DNA of 64,000 bases from Vibrio splendidus (GCF_003345295.1 NZ_CP031055.1:1612001-1676000), one strand, 5' to 3'. Counted from the first letter of the stretch, positions 54,144-62,427 are shown. Numbers and translations: made by a program. The notes: generated from the sequence alone by a model not told the origin.

Positions 54144-54611
54144 TTAAGCTCGCTTTCCAAACTTTACGGGTTCAATACCTTTATTTGTAGGTCTAACAAC
54201 GACTGTATTGGCAATTAAATCATGCCAACCTTGTTTCTTTCCGCTAAACGCAATCCAAACAAAGCCAAAACACAGTGGAAGAATACTTACGTAATACGCA
54301 AGGTACCTTAAAATTGATTTGCCCGTAGAAAGCGCCTCTCCGGTCTCCGCATTCACAACTTGAAGCTTCAAAGCAATTTTTCCTGGAGTGCCTGATCGAT
54401 AAACCCAGAATATAACCGTTGCGATAAAAGGGAACACCCAATTTAACAACATATCCCAACCGCCTAAGATGAACTCATCTGAATCAAAATAGTAGTCACC
54501 ATATACCCAATACAATAAAGGCATAGTCACAAGCAAGAACAGGAAGGTATCAATCAACGCAGCTCCTAATCGCACCCAAAAGCCTGCATACTCTAATTGC
54601 TCATTGTCCAT
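54144..54611 (-). CDS. RDD-family membrane protein
   Basis: 155 residues with about three TM helices; begins EQLEYAGFWVRLGAALIDTF (RDD hallmark Arg/Asp) and has YRSGTPGKIALKLQVVNAETGE. Family members include ion exchangers and unknown membrane proteins. Ribosome site ATAGGATATTTT. Confidence 0.85.
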   Translation of the reverse strand: MDNEQLEYAGFWVRLGAALIDTFLFLLVTMPLLYWVYGDYYFDSDEFILGGWDMLLNWVFPFIATVIFWVYRSGTPGKIALKLQVVNAETGEALSTGKSILRYLAYYVSILPLCFGFVWIAFSGKKQGWHDLIANTVVVRPTNKGIEPVKFGKRA

Positions 54612-54659
54612 AAAATATCCTATTTGTTTTGTTTAAATCACATTGCAGCCGAGCGCTCT

Positions 54660-54757
54660 GTTGAATTGTGATTACGACTATCAACTAAAACGATTGGCAC
54701 CCAAAGTAAAAATGCCAAACGTTGTGAATCTTACCAAATCAATGCCTAGCGCACAGA
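54660..54757 (-). other. Degenerate attC-like site after the LysE gene
   Basis: Minus-strand sequence downstream of the LysE stop reads GGCATTGATTTGGTAAGATTC, ACAACGTTTGGCATTTTTAC and TGCCAATCGTT, echoing the left part of Vibrio attC sites; AACG-TTGGCA pairs with TGCCAA-CGTT. The right core site is not convincing. Confidence 0.45.
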
Positions 54758-55384
54758 TTATCGCTGCTTCATAAACGCCACAGCTAACCCAGAAGATACG
54801 AATGTAATACCTGCACCAATATTCAACCCTGATACTAACTTAGGCTTGTTCCTGAACCACTCTGACAATTGAGACGAGAAAACACCCATTAAGCTAAAGC
54901 CAACTGCCGTTAATAAAGCAAACCAAACGCCATAACCGATCATTTGAGTTGTCACTGACCCTAAACTTGGGTTTACAAATTGAGGTACAAAAGCAAGAAC
55001 AAACATACCTGGCTTTGGATTAAGCGCGGCAGATAGAAAACCCGTAGAAAAGATGACTTTTAGAGGCTGTTTTTTCGCTGGTTCTAATGTGAACAAATTT
55101 CTCGTACGAAGCACTTTCACACCCAAGCAAATTAGGTAAGCTGCGCCAACGAGTTTGACAACGTAAAACGCTACTTCAGAAGTTTGAATGAGAAGGGTAA
55201 GCCCAAAGGTCGCGGCAACGACATGAAATAGAATACCCACCCCAGAAGACATACCTGACATTATTGCTGCCAATCGGCCTTGGCTTAAACCCCGACCTAT
55301 AGCGAGCAAATTATCCGGCCCCGGAGAGATAACTAGCAGTAAACAAGCCAGCGTGTAAGTAACAAATATATCTAATGGAAACAT
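54758..55384 (-). CDS. LysE/RhtB-family exporter, possible cassette gene
   Basis: 208 residues, six TM helices; LLVISPGPDNLLAIGRGLSQG, GFLSAALNPKPGMFVLAFVPQFV are LysE-type signatures. Ribosome site AATGAGGTTTT. It is flanked by attC-like sequence on both sides (GACGTTAGCAC before the start; GCGCTAGGC and a hairpin after the stop), suggesting an old integron cassette. Second LysE in the window; sequence clearly different from the first. Confidence 0.85.
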   Translation of the reverse strand: MFPLDIFVTYTLACLLLVISPGPDNLLAIGRGLSQGRLAAIMSGMSSGVGILFHVVAATFGLTLLIQTSEVAFYVVKLVGAAYLICLGVKVLRTRNLFTLEPAKKQPLKVIFSTGFLSAALNPKPGMFVLAFVPQFVNPSLGSVTTQMIGYGVWFALLTAVGFSLMGVFSSQLSEWFRNKPKLVSGLNIGAGITFVSSGLAVAFMKQR

Positions 55385-55806
55385 AAAACCTCATTGTAGT
55401 ATGGCTCTTAGTGCTAACGTCACGTTAGTTAGTGAGAGACACATCCACATCAACTGTTTCATCGTACACACAAAAATCGACTGAGACGTGAGCCCGTATT
55501 ACGCAAGCACGACGAGTTAGCCTATTATGAATCAAGCCTCACTTCAAAACATATATATCGGCGTTAATGTGGTAAGTCCCTGTTAGATATTCACATCCGT
55601 CCACCAGACTTATTTTTACTCAATAGAGCAAGTACAATCTGCGAATCGCTCGCGTTAGCCGAAGGTCGCTTGTCATGTTTCCTCCGTGAAACTAACGATG
55701 AATAAAGATGCTGGTGATGTGACTGGCGTATTTGAGAAGCAAACCGGCTCAAATGGTGCTCTATAAACTCGATATCTGCGCGATAAAAATCATCAAGAGA
55801 AATAGC
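55385..55806. other. Gene-poor remnant region with attC-like end
   Basis: 422 bp. A cassette-type right end reading CTCACTAACTAACGTGACGTTAGC (minus strand, about 55413-55436) and a CTAAC core near 55520 suggest a decayed attC of about 110 bp. The rest holds short open stretches with no recognisable protein. Confidence 0.4.
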
Positions 55807-56036
55807 TTAGGGCTCTAGCCAATAGAAAGTTTGCTGTCTTTCTGCTTCGACCATTTTAGGCTCATCATTCTGAACCGTATTCAAAACCACATAATGAATC
55901 TCACCACCGACGTTATTCAGAGCTTGATGAGTGCCGAGCAGTTGTAAATCTTCAAGATCCGTTTCTTCCCACAACTCTCTAACTGCGGCTTAGCTACCGG
56001 AATCAACTGAACCTCCAGGGAATTCAAAAACCATAC
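55807..56036 (-). pseudogene. NUDIX hydrolase remnant
   Basis: Minus-strand frame reads GQGMVFEFPGGSVDSGS, a TAA stop at 55990-55992, then AAVRELWEETDLEDLQLLGT and ends at a TAA at 55807. GGSVDSG...REL.EET is a NUDIX box whose central Glu region is replaced by the stop. The 5' part is missing at the IS fragment junction near 56036. Pseudogene. Confidence 0.8.
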
Positions 56037-56043
56037 CTTGACC

Positions 56044-56384
56044 ATGCCTAAACCTCGTAACAAAACGACCAACTGGAAGCAATACAACCAATCACTCATT
56101 AATCGCGGATCTCTGACCGTTTGGATTAGTGAAGAAGCGATAAGCGGGTGGGCGCAAAGCAAACATAATAAGCACGGGAGGCCACGTCGGTTCAGTGAGT
56201 TAACTATCACGACTGCGCTCATGGTGAAGCGAGCTTTTTCTATGCCACTGAGAGCGCTGCAAGGATTTATCGACTCGATATTTAGACTTGCCAATGTTCC
56301 ATTAAGTTGTCCACATTACACCAGCATCAGTCGTAGAACCAAGCAGGTTGAGGTCTCATTTAAGACTAAAATGAGAGGAGCAAT
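56044..56384 (+). mobile_element. Truncated IS5-family transposase (IS903 group-like)
   Basis: The frame begins MPKPRNKTTNWKQYNQSLIN and continues RGSLTVWISEEAISGW..., typical of IS5-family transposases, and matches through VSFKTKMRGAI (about 114 residues of about 310). It is then cut at the inverted repeat at 56385. The catalytic DDE core is absent, so the element is dead. Confidence 0.85.
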
Positions 56385-56449
56385 ATATGCACCGAATGAT
56401 TACGTCTTTCAAAGACAAACGCCTTCAGAAAGCTTCCTTCGGTGCATAT
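56385..56449. repeat. 12-bp inverted repeat at the IS truncation point, with HigB-like start inside
   Basis: ATATGCACCGAA (56385-56396) and TTCGGTGCATAT (56438-56449). Between them, ATG at 56396 opens MITSFKDKRLQK, resembling the first residues of HigB/RelE-type toxins, then diverges. Either a toxin-gene scar or chance. Confidence 0.55.
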
Positions 56450-56523
56450 AATTTCAAGCGACTGACATAAATGACTAGCGCAAGAAACTAACGTAAATGG
56501 CTAACGCAGACTAACGTAAGAAA

Positions 56524-56997
56524 CTAGCGCAAGCGTCTCAACACAACCTGCTGGTCAAGCTCATTCTGATAGTCCGTGTAATCAAGCCCTTGATCAAATA
56601 TGTACTCAGTGACAAGAGTGCGAATGCATTCAACTAACGTGCTTGCTTGCCAAGGCTTTTCAAAGTAACGGTCGATACCTGCTGCATTAATCGCATTGAT
56701 GGTATCGGTGTGAGTGGCCTGCCCCGTAAGAAGAATTTTCTTTGTATTCGGAAAGCGGCTGTCATGGAACACGTCAGTGAGTAACTCCACACCCGTTTTC
56801 CCTGGCATCACATGATCAGACACGATGACGGTAATGTGTTCGCCTTCTGCGTCAAGTTCATCAATGAGATCAAGCACTTCTTGTGCTGATTCACAATCTT
56901 CAATATTCAGCCAACTCGCCAGCGGCTCTAAATCTTGTACCACTGCGCTCAGTACTTCTCTCTGGTCATCGACACAGATTAAATTAAGCTTCTCCAT
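56524..56997 (-). CDS. Single-domain response regulator
   Basis: 157 residues: receiver domain with phospho-acceptor Asp61 (VIVSDHVMPGKTG), acidic pair at VDDQ, Thr at LLTGQA and Lys at EKPWQAST; no DNA-binding output domain, only a short helical tail. Its start (ATG 56997, site GAGGG) overlaps the kinase gene end by 14 bp, so the two are translationally coupled. Confidence 0.9.
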   Translation of the reverse strand: MEKLNLICVDDQREVLSAVVQDLEPLASWLNIEDCESAQEVLDLIDELDAEGEHITVIVSDHVMPGKTGVELLTDVFHDSRFPNTKKILLTGQATHTDTINAINAAGIDRYFEKPWQASTLVECIRTLVTEYIFDQGLDYTDYQNELDQQVVLRRLR

Positions 56998-58339
56998 GTT
57001 CACCCTCTACTGGTAACTTGATTCTAAATACAGTTTTAGAAGCATCACTTTTCACAATGATGCTTCCGCCATAACCCGCCACAATCCGCTTAACTATTGA
57101 TAAACCCAAGCCCAATCCAAACGATAAACCACCTTTTTTAGTGGTGAAGTTGGGCTGAAATACCTTTCTACGAGTCACCTCGTCTATCTCAGGGCCGTTA
57201 TTTGTGATCGTAACTAATATTCTTTTCTTACTTAATCTGGTTTGAATTTCTATTGCAGCATCGTCTGAATTCGACATTGCATCACAAGCATTCTTTACAA
57301 TGTTGACCCAAATCTGAACGAGCTCTGTTTTCGAGCCTTTAAAAGTCGGCAAATCTGCAGGGCTCAATCGCACAGATACTCTACGTAACTCACTTTGTAA
57401 CAACGATAAGGCATGGTTAATAGAGTCATTAATATCAACCGCTTCTTCGGTGTCAATATCAACTCTGCCAAGTTGTTTAACCGATTTTACGATGCCGACG
57501 GTGTGTCTAGATGCCAAACGTAAATCATGTAAATCACAGCCCATCTGCCAAAAACGAATCGCTTCTTCTGGGTTTTTCAGCCAATGTTTTGAAATAACGT
57601 CTGTTGCAGATAAAGCGTCAATTGGAATCGCCTTTGCAAGAGAGCGAGCAATGTTTTTGTCTAAACCATATTTTCTTTCAAATTGTCGCCCACGTGTTCG
57701 TGCTTCTGACGACGACGTTTTCTGACCATGCATTAACCCAAAATCGAAAAATTGACTGGCTTCTGGATGCACTTCTTCAAGTAGATCCATGATGACCGTT
57801 TCAAGTCGGCCAGATTTACTATTTACTACACCAATAGCGTTGTTAAGCTCATGAGCAATCCCTGCAGCCAATTGACCCAAGGTTGTCATTTGCTCAGCAG
57901 TATGTAACTTCTCTAGCGCTTTTTGTTTCGCAATCGCTTCCTGTGTTGCACGGCGTTGACGACGCGACAACTCATTGACAATCACAGGTGTGAACTGTGC
58001 GGTAAGAGGGCCAAAGTTACGTTCATCTTCTGCAGGCGTGTCTTTATCGATCCACGCTAACTCAACATCGGTTTTAGCAACAACCGTTGAAGATGCTGTC
58101 CAATTACCTGAAAAGAAGCTATGAACGCCTATAAAAGCCCCACTACCCGCGCTAAAAACGCGTACTCGCGGTGCATTCGCTTCGGTATAAAACCCTTCCA
58201 GTTCTCCACTAAACACATAATATAAACGAGTGTTTAACGCTGATTGTTCAATAATGGTGTTACCGGCACGGCACGTCACCCGACGTTCTGTCTGATTAAA
58301 ATAACGATCGATAAGTGCTTCTAGCTTTTGTTGATACAC
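56984..58339 (-). CDS. Soluble histidine kinase with cyclic-nucleotide-binding-like sensor
   Basis: 451 residues, GTG start with AGGATAAC site. N-terminal cNMP-binding-like barrel about 15-120 (GNTIIEQSALNTRLYYVFSGELEGF), phospho-His163 in GQLAAGIAHELNNAIG, ATPase with NIVKNACDAM and GLGLGLSIVKRIV. No TM segments. The kinase gene starts 6 bp after the transporter stop. The sensor resembles CAP_ED domains but ligand residues are not certain. Partner of the receiver gene that follows. Confidence 0.88.
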   Translation of the reverse strand: MYQQKLEALIDRYFNQTERRVTCRAGNTIIEQSALNTRLYYVFSGELEGFYTEANAPRVRVFSAGSGAFIGVHSFFSGNWTASSTVVAKTDVELAWIDKDTPAEDERNFGPLTAQFTPVIVNELSRRQRRATQEAIAKQKALEKLHTAEQMTTLGQLAAGIAHELNNAIGVVNSKSGRLETVIMDLLEEVHPEASQFFDFGLMHGQKTSSSEARTRGRQFERKYGLDKNIARSLAKAIPIDALSATDVISKHWLKNPEEAIRFWQMGCDLHDLRLASRHTVGIVKSVKQLGRVDIDTEEAVDINDSINHALSLLQSELRRVSVRLSPADLPTFKGSKTELVQIWVNIVKNACDAMSNSDDAAIEIQTRLSKKRILVTITNNGPEIDEVTRRKVFQPNFTTKKGGLSFGLGLGLSIVKRIVAGYGGSIIVKSDASKTVFRIKLPVEGEHGEA

Positions 58340-58345
58340 GTATCG

Positions 58346-59764
58346 TTATCCTATGTGACCAATTGAATGTAGCACCCACACCATAACAAAACTCAGTAGC
58401 ACACCAACCACACCTAAAATAATACCGATTCTGGCCATTTGATTACTTTGCACATGACCAGTGGCATGAGCCAACGCATTCGGTGGCGTACTGATTGGCA
58501 ACGACATACCTAATGAAGCGGCAAAAGTCACAACCAGAATTAACGTTAACTCACCGCCGAGTGGCGTGAGTGAAGCCATAGACGAACCTAATGCAGCCAT
58601 AATTGGCATTAACAAGTTAGCCGTTGCGGTATGAGACATAAAGTTTGCCATTACCAAACACAAGAACGCTGCTCCGAACAACACCACATATGGTGAGTAA
58701 GCATCAAACGGTATGCTGTGTACCACGAGCCTTGCTAAGCCAGTTTTATCGAGAGCTAAACCAAGCGCAATACCACCTGATACAAGCCACAATACGTCCC
58801 AAGAAATTTTCTTCAGGTCTTCTTTATTGATGATCCCTGTAAGTGAGAACACAGCGACAGGAATCAGAGCGACGGTATAAGAGTTCATGCCATGGCTTGA
58901 GCCCATTAACCAAAGAATGATGGTTAGCGCAAAAGTGGCGTATACCGCAATGGCTTTGGGTGTTTTAAGGAATTTACCTTTGATGCTTAGCTCGATTTTC
59001 TTTTGGTCAGCTTTGTACATAAAGCCTATTAAAAACCACGCTAACGCCATCATAATAACGACAAACGGCACACCAAATGCCATCCATTCACCGAACGTAA
59101 TTAGGTTGTCGCCAACTAAATATTTAAGTGCGATAGCGTTCGGGGGGGTACCGATCGGGGTACCAATTCCACCGATGTTAGCGGCAACAGGAATACAAAG
59201 CGCAAACGCTATACGTCCGGGGTCTTTCGGGCCAAACACAGCCAGTACCGGCGTTAAAATAGATAGCATCATTGCCGTTGTTGCCGTGTTAGACATAAAC
59301 ATCGAAAAGATACCAGTGATCAACATTAAACCGAGCATCACAAACTTTGGGTCTTGTCCAAATGGCTTCAATAATACACGGGCTAAGTTTACGTCTAATC
59401 GATACTTAGTGGCGGCCATCGCTAAGAAAAAACCGCCCAAAAACAGCATGATGATTGGGCTGGCGAATGTCGCCATTATGTCGCTGTATTTTAACAACTC
59501 ACCAAAATGTTCCTGCCCATGCTCAAACCTTAAAAAGATCAGCCCTTTATCCGACAACATCAACAACTGCAGAACGATAATAACAACAGACGTCGCGTAA
59601 ATCGGGATGGGCTCGAACACCCAGCACAATGCCGCTAATAAAAAAATCGCGATAACGCGTTGTTGAATAATCGTAAGACCTTCGAATGGAAACGCTGATA
59701 GCGGCATTACGAGGATAATGAAAGGAATTAAAATAGGGATAATGTATTTAATATAGGGGCGCAT
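58346..59764 (-). CDS. Sodium:dicarboxylate symporter, DASS/SLC13 family
   Basis: 472 residues with about 11-12 TM helices. The two family SNT motifs are visible: MSNTATTAMMLSILTPVLA and MSHTATANLLMPIMAALG, with GTPIGTPPNAIALKY and LPISTPPNALAHATGH after them. Imports succinate, malate, citrate or sulfate with sodium. First gene of the operon with the soluble kinase and receiver. Confidence 0.92.
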   Translation of the reverse strand: MRPYIKYIIPILIPFIILVMPLSAFPFEGLTIIQQRVIAIFLLAALCWVFEPIPIYATSVVIIVLQLLMLSDKGLIFLRFEHGQEHFGELLKYSDIMATFASPIIMLFLGGFFLAMAATKYRLDVNLARVLLKPFGQDPKFVMLGLMLITGIFSMFMSNTATTAMMLSILTPVLAVFGPKDPGRIAFALCIPVAANIGGIGTPIGTPPNAIALKYLVGDNLITFGEWMAFGVPFVVIMMALAWFLIGFMYKADQKKIELSIKGKFLKTPKAIAVYATFALTIILWLMGSSHGMNSYTVALIPVAVFSLTGIINKEDLKKISWDVLWLVSGGIALGLALDKTGLARLVVHSIPFDAYSPYVVLFGAAFLCLVMANFMSHTATANLLMPIMAALGSSMASLTPLGGELTLILVVTFAASLGMSLPISTPPNALAHATGHVQSNQMARIGIILGVVGVLLSFVMVWVLHSIGHIG

Positions 59765-59880
59765 AGCACAAAAACTCTTCCTGAGATAACAACTACTTAG
59801 AAATTAGATTTACAGTTCTAATTTAGATCCGACAACGAATTATCGACCTCTTATCACTATCTCACTATCGGCTAGATCAA

Positions 59881-59894
59881 TGATTACGTAATCA
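59881..59894. promoter_or_regulatory. 14-bp palindrome upstream of the DASS operon
   Basis: TGATTACGTAATCA, perfectly symmetrical, 117 bp before the transporter start codon. Candidate operator; no regulator is assigned. Confidence 0.45.
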
Positions 59895-59927
59895 CGATAT
59901 CCCCTTTTTCGATTCTGTGCGCTACCT

Positions 59928-60362
59928 CTACGTTTGTATGTCATTTATTGTTGCAATTAAATTCCGAGAAACAAAAGGCAAGCGTTCGCCTTTGCGTGGG
60001 AGATCCGTGACATTTGACACCTGATTGGTTTTCAGAAGTAAAGAGCATAGCTGCATTATCGAGTAGCTCTTGTTCTCATGCCGCTGCATTAAAGCAGCAT
60101 ACGCAGCTGGGTATACCCCGTTTTCCAATATCCTGTGAATACGAAAATCCGTAAACTCTGGCGCTTGTAGCGTTGCAGACTACTCGCCTAAAACTTCAAT
60201 CTCAGTTTGGTCTATCAGCTCACTCGTTTTAAGCCACACATTGTCGGTTGTGCCGAAATAATCGTTAAGGTGATTCGCAGCCAAATAAGTTTTTAAAGAA
60301 TGAGCTTGATGAATGCTGGCACTGCTATAAAGTGCCTTTTCCAGTAATTGGTCACTTGTCAT
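59928..60362 (-). pseudogene. Small gene interrupted by an in-frame amber codon
   Basis: Starts at the ATG at 60362 behind AAGGAGGAAAA and reads 60 residues (MTSDQLLEKALYSSASIHQ...IEVLGE) to a TAG at 60180-60182. The same frame continues without break for 83 residues (SATLQAPEFTDFRIHRIL...NDIQT) to a stop at 59928. The combined length of about 144 residues looks like one protein split by a point mutation. No family recognised. The upstream 60-residue part may still be made. Confidence 0.6.
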
Positions 60363-60462
60363 TTTTCCTCCTTGAAACGTGCTCCTTGACTCTATGATGA
60401 GAAATGGCGCCATGTGAGATGAAAACACAACCAAAAATGAATCATTGCCGCCATAGTCGTTT

Positions 60463-60474
60463 GTTATACGATTC
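60463..60474 (-). other. Cassette end core site (left arm)
   Basis: Plus-strand GTTATACGATTC; on the minus strand it reads GAATCGTATAAC followed by AAACGAC. It is the exact complement of the core site at 61042-61053 at the other end of the HEPN-motif gene, as expected for the two ends of one integron cassette. The rest of an attC is not recognisable. Confidence 0.6.
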
Positions 60475-60482
60475 TATGCATC

Positions 60483-61022
60483 CTACTTTTCGATGTGTTC
60501 TTCAGTTAGTAGCGGAATAATCTTGGGCTCCAGATCTTTACGTAAAGTTGCTGCATGAGAGAGCAGTTTCAAAGACATATTTTCAAAAATATCCAATTGT
60601 TCAAGACTTAAACACCTTGAACTTCTATTCCTTACCGGCTGAAGCATTTGAAAATTCCCGTAAGTATGGACACTAAACTTCATTTCAATAGCCTGAGAAT
60701 CTGAATGTGCAATAAGCTGATTCCTGAGCTGGATTAAAAACTTATGTAAGGAAAGTTCGTCAGGTGATAGAACTTTTAATGCGGTATTAGGTAGATCAGG
60801 CACCCTAATTTGATTTCGAGAGTCATTTCCAGAAAATGGCTTACAATAAGATAAAATCATCGTATTAGTTAATGCAGAAAGAACAAGAGAATTGCCTTCG
60901 AAATCAGCGTAAAGTTTATTATTCTTAATATAGCTAACAATATCGTGAGCTTCTTTAAAGTCTGCAAATGAGATAGCAACTCGCTTGAATTGCCTAAACA
61001 AACCGTCACTTTTTCTATCCAC
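60483..61022 (-). CDS. HEPN-motif protein in an integron cassette
   Basis: 179 residues, GTG start with AGAGG site. Mostly helical; the motif RNQLIAH (Arg100-x5-His106) within LIQLRNQLIAHSDSQ fits the Rx4-6H catalytic signature of HEPN ribonucleases. HEPN proteins act as toxins or antiphage nucleases. Bounded by complementary core sites (60463-60474; 61042-61053). Family-level match not confirmed; no antitoxin gene is visible beside it. Confidence 0.65.
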   Translation of the reverse strand: MDRKSDGLFRQFKRVAISFADFKEAHDIVSYIKNNKLYADFEGNSLVLSALTNTMILSYCKPFSGNDSRNQIRVPDLPNTALKVLSPDELSLHKFLIQLRNQLIAHSDSQAIEMKFSVHTYGNFQMLQPVRNRSSRCLSLEQLDIFENMSLKLLSHAATLRKDLEPKIIPLLTEEHIEK

Positions 61023-61041
61023 AACAACCTCTAGTTTATTC

Positions 61042-61053
61042 GAATCGTATAAC
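61042..61053 (-). other. Cassette start core site (right arm)
   Basis: Plus-strand GAATCGTATAAC; on the minus strand GTTATACGATTC, a GTT-type recombination core 20 bp before the HEPN-motif GTG start. Confidence 0.6.
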
Positions 61054-61121
61054 GAATGACATGGATTCCCCTACCGATGATCTGCCACACTTATGTGTTA
61101 GTAAAATTCATCGAAGGCACC

Positions 61122-61260
61122 ATGTCTGAATATTCTTATTTCTACGGTACCGACCTAGCTAAAAGCCACTTTAGTCTTCAGCTGAAGACCCAAATGGTAT
61201 GGTAACACTTCATAAGTCAGGAACCCGTTCTAAACTACTGACTGCAATAGTCAAATATGC
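61122..61260 (+). pseudogene. IS110-family transposase remnant
   Basis: ATG at 61122 opens MSEYSYFYGTDLAKSHFSL, an IS110-type transposase N-terminus. A one-base deletion near 61180 shifts the frame, after which AEDPNGMVTLHKSGTRSKL and TAIVKYATS continue the family sequence until about 61260, where attC-like sequence resumes. The rest of the element is gone. Confidence 0.75.
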
Positions 61261-61275
61261 CACTTCACTCAATTG

Positions 61276-61350
61276 AAACACCTTAAACACACAACTAAAC
61301 CGAACAAAAAATGCGAACGTTTGTAAGTCCGTCTTAAGCGTTTATTATAA
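61276..61350 (-). other. attC-like half site interrupted by the IS110 remnant
   Basis: Minus strand from the stop of the 354-residue gene: TTATAATAAACGCTTAAGAC, then GGACTTACAAACG and TTTGTTCGGTTTAG, matching the left part of Vibrio attC sites. The right half has been displaced or lost beyond the IS110 fragment. Confidence 0.65.
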
Positions 61351-62415
61351 CTAAATTCTGCGGATCACATTTGTTTTCATTATGAATTTAAGAAGTGAAT
61401 ATCGAATGATCCTTTCCATACCAATAAATGTCGGTGACCGCTTGATAGTTTTTTTCATATCTTTATCTTCCAATACTGGTGTTCCATGATGCACTTCTTC
61501 ATTATTATTTAAATAGTCAACAGACATCCAGCCAGAAGGCGTTTTTCCTGCATGCACATACTTACTTCGTAAAGTATAAGCGGCTTTTAATCGTTGTTTG
61601 ATATCAGATTTAGTTAACTTTTCAAAATCATGCTTCGACTCAGTTCTATCGAAAAACTCATCATCCAAACAGTCGATTAAAAATTTACAGAATGACTCTG
61701 AAATACCCATTAACTTTTTGCTAACTTTCTTATGAAGTTGTTCACCATCTTCACCTAGTTTTTTCAGTTTTTCTAGTAGTTGCTTACTACCCTCATCGAG
61801 TAGATCGTCAGTGTCATATTCAAAATATGAAGCCAATATTTCACCAGCAGTAATTAAGCTAAGAAAGGCAAGTTCAGGGTTTTCTTCGACTATACGAAGA
61901 GACTGAACATAAAAACGCCCTGCGTACCAAAAGGTCGACTGAGCGTCAACAGTATCCTCATCATGTTGAAATAAAACGTCTTGTATTAGATTTATGTTCT
62001 CAAGGTTTAACTCTATTTCATAATCAACTCTAGGCTTAGAACTGTTTATGGTAAGATTTTTGTTATGTATTTTATGATTTGAATTGAGATCCGGAAGGTA
62101 AGCCCATCCATGCTGTTGCAAAAGGCCATGAGAATCAAATACTTTCCCAAAAAGAACTGACAATGCAATGCAGAAGTTCTCTCCAATTTGGCTATAGTTA
62201 GGAATTACAATAGTGTCCTTTTTGTACTCCGGAGTTTCGACTGTCACCTCGATGTACTGCTTGTAAGTCCTTTCATCTTTTCTCGCCGACTTCACACCCA
62301 AATTTTCATTAACAACGACAGCTCTAAAAACATCATTTTCGTAATGACCAATAAAGTGAGACGGAGTTGAGATCAAAAGCTTTGTAATGTCTTTTCGGGG
62401 CATCGGAAGTGCCAT
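61351..62415 (-). CDS. HEPN-motif protein (ApeA-like candidate) in an integron cassette
   Basis: 354 residues. N-terminal region about 1-150 of mixed beta pattern with no recognised domain; helical C-terminal half with RSKYVH (Arg283-x4-His288) in TLRSKYVHAGKTP, the HEPN ribonuclease signature. A long N-terminal domain plus a C-terminal HEPN module recalls ApeA-type antiphage proteins, but homology was not verified. Flanked by attC sites on both sides (62428-62550 before; 61276-61350 after). Confidence 0.68.
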   Translation of the reverse strand: MALPMPRKDITKLLISTPSHFIGHYENDVFRAVVVNENLGVKSARKDERTYKQYIEVTVETPEYKKDTIVIPNYSQIGENFCIALSVLFGKVFDSHGLLQQHGWAYLPDLNSNHKIHNKNLTINSSKPRVDYEIELNLENINLIQDVLFQHDEDTVDAQSTFWYAGRFYVQSLRIVEENPELAFLSLITAGEILASYFEYDTDDLLDEGSKQLLEKLKKLGEDGEQLHKKVSKKLMGISESFCKFLIDCLDDEFFDRTESKHDFEKLTKSDIKQRLKAAYTLRSKYVHAGKTPSGWMSVDYLNNNEEVHHGTPVLEDKDMKKTIKRSPTFIGMERIIRYSLLKFIMKTNVIRRI

Positions 62416-62427
62416 ATTTATTCCTTA

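Noticed and set aside
55917..56294. 125-residue minus-strand frame opposite the IS fragment
   Set aside because: It mixes antisense of the transposase and an out-of-frame read of the NUDIX remnant; no protein-like pattern.
60128..60179. Separate gene starting at a TTG at 60128
   Set aside because: The frame is continuous with the upstream 60-residue frame except for one TAG, so a split single gene is simpler.
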